Assembly: GCA_036571765.1 (NCBI GenBank)
Contig: BROE01000024.1
Location: forward strand, 6,156,048 to 6,220,047
Direction: 5' to 3'
DNA: 64,000 nucleotides
From: Plecoglossus altivelis
Taxonomy: Eukaryota; Chordata; Actinopteri; Osmeriformes; Plecoglossidae
Shown here: piece after piece, positions 42,872-55,911 of the stretch
Position numbering within the stretch: the first letter of the stretch is position 1
How the letters are laid out: each line of letters begins with the position of its first letter
Translations under genes and position numbers: made by a program
Notes under the pieces: model-generated
Told to the model about the DNA's origin: nothing
Databases searched by the model: none
The model's input: only the letters and a program-made list of their open reading frames with translations

Positions 42872-44421
42872 ATGGGTGAAGTCGAGCTGTCCTGTCGTGC
42901 GTATGTGAAGATGTACCTTCACGCTTGCCTTTTTCCAAGGTGCAGCGTCAACGGGTTGTTGTTATCGTCCAGCCCGGCAGGGGGCGCTGTGTGCGTGACT
43001 GACTGCGTACCTCTTCTTCACTCCCACCTGCCTCTAGCACCCATCACTCAACTGGCACTCACACAGGTAATGCCATTGTAACTACAGAATTGCCGTTATC
43101 CTTATTGTGATGAGTTTCTTGCCTAACTTATATATGACTCTATACAAACATTAATACTTCAGGTGGATGTATGGTGTTCACAAACCCAGCAGAGGATAGT
43201 TGGATACTACCAAGCCAATGCCTGTGTGTCAGACATAAGGTACTTCATTTACTGGCCTCGCTCTCTCAGTCCTCTGTCATTTAATTGTTTATGGGACTAG
43301 TAGAATATCATTTAATGTACTAAATGTCTTTTCTCTTCCTCCCCGTCTGTTTCTAGCCCTACACCATGTGCATTGAAGATTGCAGATAAGATAGCCGAGC
43401 AGTGCAACAACGCAGTGCTGTTAATGGTAGGCAGCCTGTGGGCTACTTTTAGAAAAGGTTCTCCTTCCTGAGTGGTCAGATTTGTGGGTTGCTTTTTGTA
43501 TCTATGTTTAAAATCACAATGCTCTAAGGAATGTGCAGTAGAACTATAGAATAGCACTGGGGCAGAATCCTTTTGTGGGTGTTGATCATTCTCGCAGATT
43601 GAAGACAGGATGTGCCACGTAGCACTGAGGTGTAGGTAACACAAGCTCCTGGGGCTTCACGCTTCCCTGAGTTGGCCACCATCTGATGGCTGGTTCTTCT
43701 TTACAGATTGATGGAGGGAAGATGTCCCCAGACTACAGGGTTCCTCCCATTGTAATGTACGAGCGAAAAGACACGCGCTGGACCCTGAAAGACAAACACA
43801 CGTAAGAGCTGGCCAGAAAGTAACCCCTTATCTATGTGGCCAAGAGTTAGAAGTGTGCTGTTGTCCCCTTTGGATGGCTCTCTGAAAATACAACACATTG
43901 GTTTCATTCATGTGAAGTTAGCCTCATCCAGAAGGACTGTAGATGACCTAATAGGCTTTGTCCTATTTCTTCTGCTCTCTGTACACAAGGCGAGAGTTCA
44001 TGCTGTGCATAGGGCCATTGGCGCAACATTTTTATGGCCCATTTGACTTTTTGTCCTATTGTCTTAATCTGATATGACACTGTATTATGGCTCACAGTTG
44101 TATTTTCAGTGCCATGCATTTTGCTAAAGAATCAATATCAACAGGCAGCAAAGGAACGTGTTCCACCAGATCTCCTTATTTAAAGTCAACATAGCCTTCC
44201 AAGCACTGTAACCCTGGTATGCCTGTATATGTGTTAACAGGATCATGTTGAGGCAGTGGGAAGAGACTCGGTCAATCGCGAGCCAGCTGATGGACTCTGG
44301 AGACCACGAGTTATTGGTGGACTTTGACAGCCATTTGGATGACATCACAAAGGACTGGACGAATCAGAAACTCAACAACAAGATATTAGAGCTGGCCTCA
44401 CCGGCGAACGGCAACGTGTAA
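42872..44421 (+). CDS. emc9: ER membrane protein complex subunit 9
   Basis: Subunit of the EMC, the ER insertase for tail-anchored and multipass proteins; EMC8 and EMC9 are alternative paralogues on its cytosolic face. Five coding exons: 42872-43066, 43163-43239, 43357-43426, 43707-43801, 44241-44421; 205 residues, close to human EMC9 (208). Features: MGEVELSCRAYVKMYLHA start, NGLLL, CVTDCVPLLHSHLPLAPI, QQRIVGYYQANACVSD, and the C-terminal HLDDITKDWTNQKLNNKI block. The fold is MPN-like without the JAMM metal-binding residues, so no protease activity is expected. EMC9 rather than EMC8 is chosen because irf9, rnf31 and psme2 are adjacent, as at human 14q12; the sequence alone would allow EMC8. 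An AATAAA at 44776-44781 likely ends the transcript. Confidence 0.88.
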
Positions 44422-45286
44422 AACTTGACACGTTGAGAGGTTGCATTGTTACTGGGACATTTGGATATTTGCGTGATGTTCATGTAAACAAATTACATAC
44501 ACAACCACGTTTATAAATGTGCATTGCGTTTTTAATGCAGTTGATAGACAGGTTAGACAGTTACGACTCCATAAATTAACACATATTTACAACTGTGTAG
44601 TCTGCTACCTTCCTTCCGATGGTTTTAAGTCCACAGTGTGCCTTGTGTTGTGACCCTACTGCCATGTCGACCCTCTTACAAGGATTCCTATCTGAGCAAA
44701 GATCATAGTGTGATAATAGCAAGCGATATTAAAACTGAGATGAGAATTATGTCCTATTCCTTTCTAATTGTAGGAAATAAATGATATTTAAAAACCTTAT
44801 AAAACCTTTTCACTTGTTCACAGATAGATCAAATGCACCACCTTTATCAAACCTAATCCATATTCTATTCAAGTGTGTCCAAAGACACTTGGTTAACACT
44901 TGTTGATAATAGCATGGAAATCGAAAACAGATTTTCCAGACCAATAAACATTTACTGGCTTCGTGATGCCAGGCTAATATACTCCTTTTCTTCACTTTAA
45001 AACACTTGAAGTGCATCAAATACATGTGCAATTATATACTCATGCAGTATTACAAAATATGACTACGTTTAAGATCAGATCATGAAGGACAGACAGATAA
45101 AAAGTCTACACTCACAGTAAACGGAACAATGCAATGTCACACTGGACTGAGGCTGACACCACAATAAAATGGCAAGACCATGGCCCATTGTGTTCACTGT
45201 ATAGTAGTATAGTGTATAAAGGACTATCTATGTCCCTAGAAATGCTCAGTGAATATTCATGACAGAAGTAATTCCAGGAAGTACTT

Positions 45287-46810
45287 CTAGCTGTCTGACA
45301 TGATGCTACAGGGCATGGAGACCGGCTCCAGATTTAGTGTGATTTCCCCAAGAGGTGATTGGCTGGCCAGGTTCTGGAGGAGGGCTATGGACTCCCTAAA
45401 GTTGATGGCATCCTGGACCAGCCTTTCAGCCCAGGATAAAGTGATCTATAAAGGAAGAACATGATAGATCAATGTCTAGGTAGAAAAAAGCCAATTACGA
45501 CATGAGCTTAATAGGATGCAGCCTCTATAATTCACACTGGAAGAGTTGATCCTAGTACATTGGAACAGTAAAGCTTTACCTGAGCTACAATGAGCTTGCA
45601 AGACATGTCCTCTGTGGATGTGAGCTCCTCTCCAAAACACAGGGTGATGTCATACTTTGGGGGGGTTCCCCCAGAGAAACGGAAATTGTCCAGTTCTTAA
45701 GATAGGAGAGGAAAAATACATGTCACTGTCTAGCCCGATGAGGTAGACTAGTGAGCCACCTAGGTGGTCAAACCAGTAAATGGTTGATTAAGTATAGATG
45801 TCTGATCTGACCGACATTAACTAACAACAAGCAGCCCTGCATAACGATGAAACGCACCCTGCTTGAAGTGCTGCTTGCTAAAGAGCAGGGTTGGCTTAGT
45901 GGTTCGCTCCATCTTGTGGGGACCCGCTGAGGTGGTGTGTGGTCCCGTCCAGAACACCCGTCCCTGGCAGTAGCGCTTGGCGTAAACCCCGTTCCCTGTG
46001 GAGGTCAACATCACCCCTCGCTCCATGAAAGGCAGCAGGGTAGCCAGAGCCTGCAGTCGCGCCCCATCTTGTGGGCTGGGGGATATGTTGGAGGGGGGCT
46101 CAGGGAGGAGGATGCGTGGGAACCCCCCGACTATCAGAGAGGGAGCGGCTGGCGAAGGGGGCATGTAAGTGATGCGGACATCGTTGCCCATGACCTCCCG
46201 CAAGAGCATCTGCTGGCCTATGTAGCTCACTGAGATCTTGAAGGAATCATCTGAAGAAATGGGAGAGAGAGGGACAGCGAGGAAGAGAGAAGGTAAAAGA
46301 GAGTGTATGAAAATGAGTTATGGAGATATGGTGAGATTGAGACAGAAAGAGAAATCGAAATGGGAACGTCAGACCAGAGATGACTGCACAGTCATAAACC
46401 ATATGCAACATCAATTGTAAATAAGTCTTTACGAATAAAGTTTCATTTGATTTGACATGACATAAGGGCCTTGTATGACACAAAGCTATAAGTCAGAGTA
46501 TGTTTTTTATTACCTCCAGATGCAGGTTCGGTCTCAATTGTGAAGTTGACCTGGATCTCGTCGTTTGCTTGAGAAAGAAACCGGAGCATCGATCAATCAC
46601 AGGAAATGTACATGTCAGAGCTAAACCATATACAGCTTTCCTGAATGTGTTCAATGTGTGTAGTGCTGGGTGTGATGGGTTAATCGCCACAGCTTTAGCA
46701 GGTGGTGTCTTTGGGTAGGAAAAGAAATGCTTACTCCTATCATTCTTCAAGCTGATCACAGGTTCATATGACTGGACTGCAGGCTCCTCTATGGCTTCAA
46801 TTGCCTGCAA

Positions 46811-46875
<65 letters not shown>

Positions 46876-48430
46876 AGCGCGCACACCCACTAACTGGATT
46901 TAAAAGAGAAAACCCTGGTTTCCAAGCAGCTGACCTACCACTGTGATGGTAGAAGGAAAGCTGTCCTCATTCTTGATGTGCTTGGTCACCATCGAGTCCT
47001 CCTCACTTTCTGATGATTCACAGCTGCTTCTTTTCGGTCTCCTGCATCTCACTGTGCTCTTGACCGAGGACACGCTCAGTGCTACAGAGAGGAGAAATGG
47101 CACAACATAATAGCATAGAGTTAGATCTGAATAAGGGTATTTATTCTACTGGTTTTTCCTCCAAGACATCACAAAACAAGGTGGTCATTATGTCGATGAG
47201 GAGAGTAATCTATGCTGCTATTTCATATGTTCCACGTCTCTGTTGAAAGATGAATATAATCTATGCTGCTGTCGAATAATAATATATTGCATTCTTCAGT
47301 TATGCCAACATGTGTAATGACAATCTTGAACATATCCAGATACAATCAATGCTTGAAACAAAATAAGAAATGATTAAGATAATGCACCAGGATGGGAGTG
47401 TCTGTGAGAATGGGAAGAGGGTTATTTTCAAGAGATTGTATCTTTTAGTGAGACAAGGAATGCAATAAGTCAGCGGCCTGCCAGGGAGGGATGTTTTGCT
47501 GCAAAGAATGTGGAAGTCAAGGCCGGTGAGAGGAACTGGATAGGGGGAAGGGGGGAGTACGATGGGCCTCCCATCTCTGTGGGTGTAGAGGAGACAGAAC
47601 TGATTTAAGGCGGTGGAGGATGCATCCCTACGCTTGGAGAAGAACATAATTCTTCTGCATCTGGCCATCATCACCAGACCTTTAGGTTTGCCCTCCCCCT
47701 CCTTTTCTGTGAAAGTGGCGGTGAGAGCTGAAGCATTGTGTTGGGTGTGCTTGTGTGTCTCACCCTGCTCACTGGCGGGCACCAGGCGGTACACCTTATA
47801 GGGTTCAGACAGGTCCAGCTGGGACCGGTCTGGGACCTCCTGGAACTCTGGACTTTTGTTGAGGGCGCAACGCAATCGTGTCTTCCAGGAGGCAGGGTCA
47901 TCAGGAACCCCATTAGACAGTTTCCCTTTGAACCCTGCCCACGCCTGCGCATGGAGGGTTAGAAGAAGGATGCAGATTACGTGAATTTGATGATAAAAGC
48001 TTAAAACACATGTGCATCCATGTCTGCAGGTTGGGGGGTTTAGTTTTACTCCACATGCAAAACCTTGATGCTAATATAGCTTACCTTAAAGATGGCAGCA
48101 TCCTCATCACTACGGAAGTCTTGTTTGCCAGCGTGCTTCCAGGGGATGCGGAACATGGTATTGGCATCATCATCCCAGATCAGACCAGAGTACTTCCCGC
48201 TGTTAACCTGCATCAAATAGAGTGAACTTGGAGGTTAGATACGGATCTAATGCTTGGCAATACTGAGGCACCTCACTCAACATTCATTAACAAACCAAAT
48301 AACACCAACGCAGTCAGTGACACCGCTGATAGTCGCATACAGATCGTTCTCTACAATATCCCTTAATACTCACCTGCTCCACCATCCAATTGCGGAGTTT
48401 TCGAGTGGACCGAGTTCTACCCGACGCCAT
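45287..48430 (-). CDS. irf9: Interferon regulatory factor 9
   Basis: DNA-binding subunit of ISGF3 (STAT1-STAT2-IRF9), which activates ISRE genes after type I interferon. Nine coding exons on the minus strand: 48430-48374, 48207-48085, 47944-47764, 47081-46939, 46804-46735, 46567-46514, 46250-45858, 45695-45580, 45445-45287; 431 residues. The N-terminal IRF domain has the five hallmark tryptophans (W15, W30, W42, W62, W80). A Ser/Glu-rich linker with a basic RCRRPKRSS patch follows. The C-terminal IRF-association domain begins near DDSFKISVSYIGQQMLLREV and includes RVFWTGP and a FSKQHFKQELDNF-like end. It ends in SIMSDS. A non-coding exon 1 is supported by the acceptor at 48445-48446 and a donor at 48977. 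IRF8/IRF4 are close relatives; adjacency to rnf31 and psme2 decides for irf9. Confidence 0.93.
46812..46873 (-). repeat. 62-bp (CA/TG)n abutting the irf9 exon 5 acceptor
   Basis: On the plus strand this is a pure CA run. In the irf9 pre-mRNA it reads as (UG)31, ending about seven bases before the AG that opens exon 5 at 46804. Confidence 0.95.
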
Positions 48431-48977
48431 GGCTGTGGACACCGCTGTAGGAATTCAAACCAATGTTGGTCGTTAACCGATCCACAATTGCTGTTGTTTA
48501 TAAGATAGCGTTGTTGTACAGCGAACGCGGATGTTTGTCTGACAAAGACTTTGTTTGGTTCTAGACAGACTGTTCCAAATTTCCAGGAAATAAGAAGACC
48601 TACTTCTGTGTTTTGTATAATATTTATTTAAGTAAACATTGTAACCTCTGGCATCATACTTGATATTCTTAGTAATAGTTTGATTATCAGACTTAATGCG
48701 GGCATATCGGTAAAAAAAACAAAACATGCATTAATCTTATAATGGTTATTGTTGCCACCAAAGCACATTTGCCAATGTCCAAATACTTTATGCCCGAAAG
48801 ACAAAGCTTTCAACCTATAATGATCTAATCCTAAACAACAAACAAAAACAAACAAATTCGACTTGTAATCGGTCAACTGTTTCAAAATAGTAAATAACTG
48901 GAGGCAGGTATTATGCACTAAACACCTAGGCCAATAATAAATACAAACATATCTGAATAGCTGTATGTCTCACTCAC

Positions 48978-49095
48978 CTTAAGTTTCGATTCCTGTTCCC
49001 AACTGGTGAGTGAACCGCACTGAATAAAATGGAATATTCCTGTAGGCTCCGAGCGAGCGAGAGGCGCTCCTTTTCCCCGAAATCACGTGACAAAA
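48978..49095 (-). promoter_or_regulatory. Presumed irf9 promoter and leader: ISRE-like, GAS-like and E-box
   Basis: A donor AAG followed by GTGAGTG (minus strand, exon end 48978) marks a non-coding irf9 exon 1. On the plus strand AGTTTCGATTCC at 48982-48993 fits an ISRE/IRF element with one mismatch. TTCCCCGAA at 49073-49081 is a perfect TTCN3GAA STAT (GAS) palindrome, and CACGTG at 49084-49089 is an E-box. The transcription start was not determined. The arrangement agrees with IRF9 being interferon-inducible. Confidence 0.55.
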
Positions 49096-49099
49096 CAGA

Positions 49100-49586
49100 A
49101 ACGGGTTTCTGGACACCAGAGGGTGGTAATGCACAATCTCAAACATCAAAAATAACGTCTATAACGACTGCATGTTTGGGAACTTCAATGAAACCAACCA
49201 AAACTTTACAATTATGGGAAAGCATTTAATACCATTACAGATTGTACAGAAAAATGGGTGTAAGAATCCAATTCAATCTAATGCAAATGGGGTTTAAACG
49301 AAGGACTGTGTCCAATAATCACACTTTAAGTAATGAAGGGACCGTCATAAGAGCAACAATATGTATTTAGGTGGAATATTGACAAATCTTCAACAAGCAC
49401 AACATTTTTAAAAGAAGAAACTGACAAATCCTTATGATTACTGCAAAGGCAATTGTTCTAATTTCTTTTTACAAAATGGAAGAGCTCATTGTTCATAAAA
49501 TCTCTAAACCCAGAAATTCAACCTGACATAACACCACCTGCAGACATGCAATCTTCCCTGACATAAACCATGAATGAGCATAGTCT
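49100..49586. other. irf9-rnf31 intergenic region
   Basis: About 0.5 kb of AT-rich sequence between the 5' end of irf9 and the stop of rnf31. It contains the rnf31 3' UTR: a reverse-strand ATTAAA appears near 49222. No gene is seen. Confidence 0.45.
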
Positions 49587-52500
49587 TCATTTCTTCCGTG
49601 GAACATTTTCTCCAAGAGGGACGTCCATCAGTTTCTGAAAGAGAAAACAGCCATTTATTAGTAGAAAAGCAATACGTAACAATGTTGAACCACTCGTGAT
49701 ACCCACAACCAGGGTTCTGCCAGAGCTGGAAGGACTGGAAGGGTCTGGTTTACCTTTAGTAAGCGAGCATGATACACCTTGTCATCCTCAGCCTCCAGTC
49801 GCTGGTGGTCCACTTCATACCTCATGCAAGCCACGACCACCTCCTTCAAGTCATACAGCATGGCCGGGTCCAGCGAGTGTCTATTGATCAGGCTGACCAG
49901 ATACTCTTTGTAGTGTTTCCTGCAGTATGCAACCGAGGCCCCAAAACAATGTCAAAAGAAATCTCAAAGAACAAAGTGAGGGATGTTGTGCTGCATTAGA
50001 GCGTCCCATGTGACTGGGACATGTCACTCACTCGCACAGTCCAGCATGGCCCTGCTTCGTCTTGATGCCACAGTGTGAGTCAGTCTGCTGGCCTGCCTCC
50101 TCCTTCTGCTCCATCACTCCACACTCATCTGACACGCACGCACGCGCACACGCACACACACAAACACGGAAGACTTTGGTGATAGATTTATAGTCATTCT
50201 CTCAGCCCATGTAGGTAGAGAAAGAGGTGTGGTGTAGTTAGAAAGCATAGTGGAGCAGAGCTGTGTTTGGGCCAGACAGACAGGTGTGAGAGTCGGCTCA
50301 CACCTGAAGCAGGAAGTGAGGAGAGCAGACAAAGGAATGAGCTGTCGTCCTACCGGTTTGGCTTCCATTAGGAGGATCAGTGTTAAACTCAACGGCATTT
50401 TTCTGGTTAAACAAAAACAAACACAAACATAACTATTTGCAATTGACATGCACAAATAGCAGAACCTTTTTAAATGACTGACTGCAGGCCGTGCTTTGGT
50501 ACCTGCAGCAGGTTCTGAAGTGTCTCAGGGTCCCAGTCCCGAAGGTAGGACAGACAGTCACGTGGGTGGTGAGCGTGGAGCCCTGTCAGCTTACACTGGC
50601 CTGTCTTACACTTTGTCTGGAGGGGAGACGGAGAGATGGGATAGAAAACAGAGTGAGGGAGGGAGAGGCTGAGAGGAAGAGAGAGTGGGAGAGACTTAAA
50701 GGGTCAAAAGTGATAGGGGTCTTAAAAACCTGAAAGCGTCCTTCAGTCTCTTTTGACCTCTGCCCCACAGTACGCATGTGTGTGTGTGTGTGCTGTCAGA
50801 CCTGCCAGTCTGTGTGTGTGCATGAGAGACGCTCACAGTGTAGTAAGGGTTGTTGCAGCCGCTGCAGAACTGATGTCTGCACTGGACGCAGGTAAAGTGC
50901 ATGCAGCCTCCTCTGGACAGGGCATACTGGAACCTGCAGTGAGGACAGGCTGAGTGAGAGAGAGAGGGGGTGGGGGAGAGGAAAAGGGGGGGGGGGTTAG
51001 TAACAGCGGTTGTTTTTCAGACGTCACTATGAAGGCAGCCTACTCACTGATGCCGTTGTCCCTCAGGAAGCCAGTCAGGCCCTGCCTCTGATACTCTGGG
51101 TCGTTCTCTTTCTTCCACAGCTGGAATTGCTCGCAGGACAGGTCCATGTGCTGGGGCTCCCACTGGAGGAGACAGAGAGAGAGGGGAAGAGGAAGGTTCC
51201 GGAACACCGAAAAGACAACAAACCAGCAAAGGGGGTTTTGGACAAGCGTGTTGGTTTGAACTCACCGTTTTTTTGCACTTGGCACAGAAACTCTTGCAGC
51301 ACGATGGACAGGTGACTTTGAGCTCTCCGTCAAAGATGAAGCCAAACGTGCACTGAGGGGAGAGAGAAACGATGAGTTCTAATGAGACACACAAGACAGT
51401 GGATTGACCTTTCCAACGTCCCAAGGACACGACACGCAGATGATCAGCGCTCCGCTTGGTGCGCCAAAAGCAACTATAAATGTCCTACTTGTGCACGTTT
51501 TCATTGACCTGGCAAGGATCGCTTTATTGCTCCGTGTTTATAGATGTACAAGAACCAAAACAAGGAGGTGTGCCCACGGGGCATGCGAGCGAGCACGTAC
51601 GTGACAGCACCACAGGAACTTGGGGTCCATCATTAGCGTGTGCTCGGTCAGCTTCTTGTGGTAGAGTTCATACACGTCATGCTCCAGGCAGTCCTTCAGC
51701 TTCACCAAGCAGAAACATTATTACACACACATAGAAATACATTTATTTAAAGGACATAATGTAGTATATTTGGCTCTGGAAAACCCCTTCACTGTCTTTG
51801 TTCAGCTGTATATTTCCCACCCTTTTCACTTCCAACCATCCCTCTCTCCCTCCATTCCTTTGTAGCTTTGTTCCCTTCACTGTTTCCTGCTGTTACTCCC
51901 TCTGTCCCTCCTCCCCTTGCTCCAGGGGCAGGTCTGTGCACCTGTATGTCCAGGGTGGAGAAGTAACTGTCAAGGTGCTGGGGGTTGTTGATGTCCGGCT
52001 CCTGGCAGACAGGACACACCATGTCCCGGATGTGCTTGTCCCTTATTGCCACCGTGAAGTGCTGCTTAAAACAGTGGTGGCAGACGGCACACTGACAGGA
52101 GGTGAGTGACTGCATCTGGAGGGGCAGAGAGATGGAGGGACGGGGAGTAGACAGTCTGGAGTCTTTTATAGAGCAGAGAGCAATAGGAAATCAGGTCTGT
52201 TTGCTCACTGTACCTTCTACAAAGCTGTAAAAGGTACCCTTGACCAAGGCCTATAAAGATAAAGCAGCATGCTGAGCAATACCTTGCTGTGTGGGAACAC
52301 ATCATAGCAGCAGGGACACTCCTTGTTGAGCAGCCTGCGGAGGAAGTCTCGGTCCTGGGACTCTCTCACAGCCTGGACCACGTCCTCCAGGGAGTACTGG
52401 GCGTCAGGCTCCTGCAGCAGGGACAGGGCCAGCTCACAGCGCCCCCAGCTGGGCAGGTCGTATAGCGCCAGCAGGCGCCTGCACAGCTTCTGTGGAGAGA

Positions 52501-55500
52501 ATGAGAGACGGGGGGGAATTTTAAATTAATGTCTGATTCGCTTGCATAATCATAGTGATGCACAGAAGCAGTCATGCTGTCTTTCTGGGTATATGATGGA
52601 CTCGGTTTACCTGTTTATCTGGATCCTTGGGGTCTAGCAGGGCCTCAGGCTGGTTGCTCCAGATGCGCTGGTGAAAGGGCTCCAGAAGAGGGCGCTGCAG
52701 CAGAGACAGAGCTCCTCGCACCTCCCCCCCGCTCTGCCTCAGGGCCTCCTCACACTGGGAAACTTCGCGGAAACCCATGGACCGCAGCTCCTTGATCTAA
52801 GCACACCAACATGGACATAAACAATGTCAGCTAAGATAAATAGTAAAAAAAATATATTAAAAAACATTTATTTTGAGGTGAGTGTCCCACCTTGGCCTGT
52901 CTGTCTCTGAGCAGCTGTTGTACTGCTTTCTCAGTGTCGCCCCCTGCTGCCAACCACGCCTGCTTGGCCTCGGCTCTAGACAGCTGAATCCCCTCCCCAG
53001 GAGCCCTGGAAGTCAGTGTCCCAGAAAGACCTCCGTCATCCTTTTCAGTGTTATCCTGCATCCCAGAATTCTCTGTTTTGTAGTTCTGCTGGACTGAAGC
53101 AGCCATGGCACAGATCTCATCCAGCAGGTGGGGGAGCTCCGACTGCAGCCAGTCGCAGGGGTTAACATTGCTTCTCCCGGAGACGCGGAGAGACGCGTAC
53201 ACTTCTTCAGGGGTAACGCCCCGCTTCTCCCCCTCCTGGCAATGGTGACAAGAACCTTTCACTATCTTATTATGTTCAAAGGGTAGAGAACACAAAAAGC
53301 CTTGTGGAGGGCTGTTACTGTTGGTTGTAGCCCCACCTACCCGTATTTGGCTGACAAGAGCCAGTCCTTGCTCCCTCATAGTCTCCTGTCTCTTCAAGTC
53401 GGCGTTATCACTGGGCAGGGGGAGTGGCTTCGACGGGGGTGGGCTCGGATCCTTTCTGAGAGACACGGGGGACCTGGCCACAGCAGGGTCTTTGCATGGT
53501 GACTCGCACATCTCACACTTCACCGAAGGTTTGGAGTTCTGGTAAGTGCAGATTTGGCATGTCCACTGAGGGGGAGGAAGAGAGGTAGGGGAGAGAGAGC
53601 AATTACGAAAGCACCAGCCTCAAAAAACTAAGTGACTGTGTGTTGAAAGTAGTGTTCCAATGTACCACAGAGATCCTCAAGAGAGCTTCATGAAACCTTT
53701 GGAGCACAAACCTCTGATGCACCCTCTCCTGGAGGTCCTGAGGCCAGCGAGGGGAAGGACACTGGGGTGACGGGGGGCCGGGTAGCCAGACGGGGGCGCT
53801 CACACACCTCGCACAGCACACTGGTTCCCTGGTTCATCACCGTGCAGCTCTTACACTGCCACTCTGAGGCAGAGGAAAAGAAGGCTAAACTGGTGATTGC
53901 CTTTCCCCATCTCCACCCGTAAAACTAGCCCAAGCCTGGCTGGGTTACAGTTAATGTACGACAACGACCAAAACAATGAATCAGCTGCTGGTCTATGAGG
54001 TTAAGCTAGTGTGTGTTGGTCAGACCTGTGTTAGAGGGTAACTGCAACAGGTCCTCCTCTCCACTGGAGGCAGCGTTGGCCAGGCGAGGTCGCTCGCACG
54101 TCCCGCACAGCACGGCTCGTGCTGGGTTTACCGTGGTGCAGTGACCACACTCCCACGAGGAGAATGAGGGGCTGGAGAGGGGGAGGGACAGATATGAAGA
54201 CACAATGTCTGCAACGTTGTTTTTGCACTGAACATCATCAGCTTCCTGTTTCGAACCTGGCAGCTCCCGGTGGTTTGACTGGGCTGACCATCGTTCGATG
54301 GTGGTCCCCCCTGTCCGGGTGAGAATGGAACAGTCTGTCGCAGTTAAGGCACAGCTTCTGAATGCACGTGCTGCAGTGGGTGGAGACCGGGGCCATACCA
54401 CAGATGGAACAGGTGTCTAAAAGGGGCAAAGGCAGAATGCAGACAAAAAAAGTTTTGTTTTAGTGTCACTGGTCATTATAGACATCTGTTATGTTCTTAC
54501 AGCAGACACTTGAAATGCTCACCTTTCATGGCATCCTGTATTCTCTCCCTCTTGTGATTGGCTCTGGAGGGGTGGCAGTGGTAGAGGTGGTCACATGAAT
54601 CACAGAATGGGATAGACGAACAGGAGGGGCACAGGAGTGTGGAAACACCCCCACATAAGTTACACTCACCAGCTGGAGGAGAGAGAGAGAGAGACAGTAA
54701 GAGAGATGGTAGGAGGAGAAAGGTAGAGGGAGAGAAAGGAGGCAGAGAAAGGAAGGTGAAAAGCAGAAAAGGTTGTGACACGATAAGAAAAAAAAAGAAT
54801 TCAAGGAGAGTGTGGGAGAGAAGGATGGTAGCAAGTGGTTAAACATTAAACATGACTACTTCTACTTTTCCCATCTGAAATACCATTTATCTTTCAGCAG
54901 TGACAGTCCACATGGACCAAATGATGCACTGAGGCAGGTGGTAAACCAGTTTGTAGGTACTATCTACTAGCTGTCTCACCTGAGAGTGGGCTCCATTTCT
55001 GAGGATCCGTTGGGTACAGATGCTCCTTGTCTCTCTCCCCTCCATCCTCTCCTGGGAGGATGACAGCAGCGTCACACACCACCTAGCACAGGAGTGTGAG
55101 GTGTTATACATACTGCCCACTGACATGGCATTCACTTCAAGAAGTCAATATTCACTTTAACAATCCCAAAGGACATCAAGTATTAATAGCAAGTAATATA
55201 TTTTGGTCTTTTTTTGTCCATTTAATGGAGTATTTTTGTAATGGTTTTGAGGATGAAAAAATAGCCCTTGGCTCACTTTTTGAAACGCATATTAAAGGAA
55301 ATAAATGTTTCAGAACTTTCCACCTAGCTAAACTAAGGGCTGCATATTGTGCCACCAACCTGTTGGCAGAGTGATGGGATGATCTCAATGAAGGTCTCTG
55401 GGCAAGGATGTGAACCCTTGATGATCATATCCACCTCAACACGCAGGGTCATGACCTCAACTGTCACAGCTGCCACCTTCTGCACATCAGGATCTGTGAC

Positions 55501-55859
55501 ATCATCTGGGAAGCTGAGGCCATCCGGCTGCTGATTGGTGTAGCCGTAGAGATACAGTACGTCTCGTCCACCCTATTAAGTAAGTTAGCAGGTAAAGATG
55601 ACAGAAGTGATATTATTTCAAGCAAGCCATGACATCCCTCCAGCATAAAATTGATACCATAATCTTTCTTAGGTTCACCACTTGCTTTATAACAATGGAA
55701 AAACTATAACTGTTGAGATGAAATATGATTATCTTGACCTCAGTTAATAATTGTAACTTGGTTTACATGAAACAGCACTACAAGAGGAGGAACGCCTAAT
55801 CCCCACAAGCGCTCGCTCTCCCTCCCTCCCTCCCTCCCTCCCTCCCTCCCTTCCCTCCC

Positions 55860-55911
<52 letters not shown>

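Noticed and set aside
45287..48430. irf8 or irf4 instead of irf9
   Set aside because: The DNA-binding domain alone cannot exclude them, but adjacency to rnf31 and psme2 and the divergent short C-terminus favour irf9.
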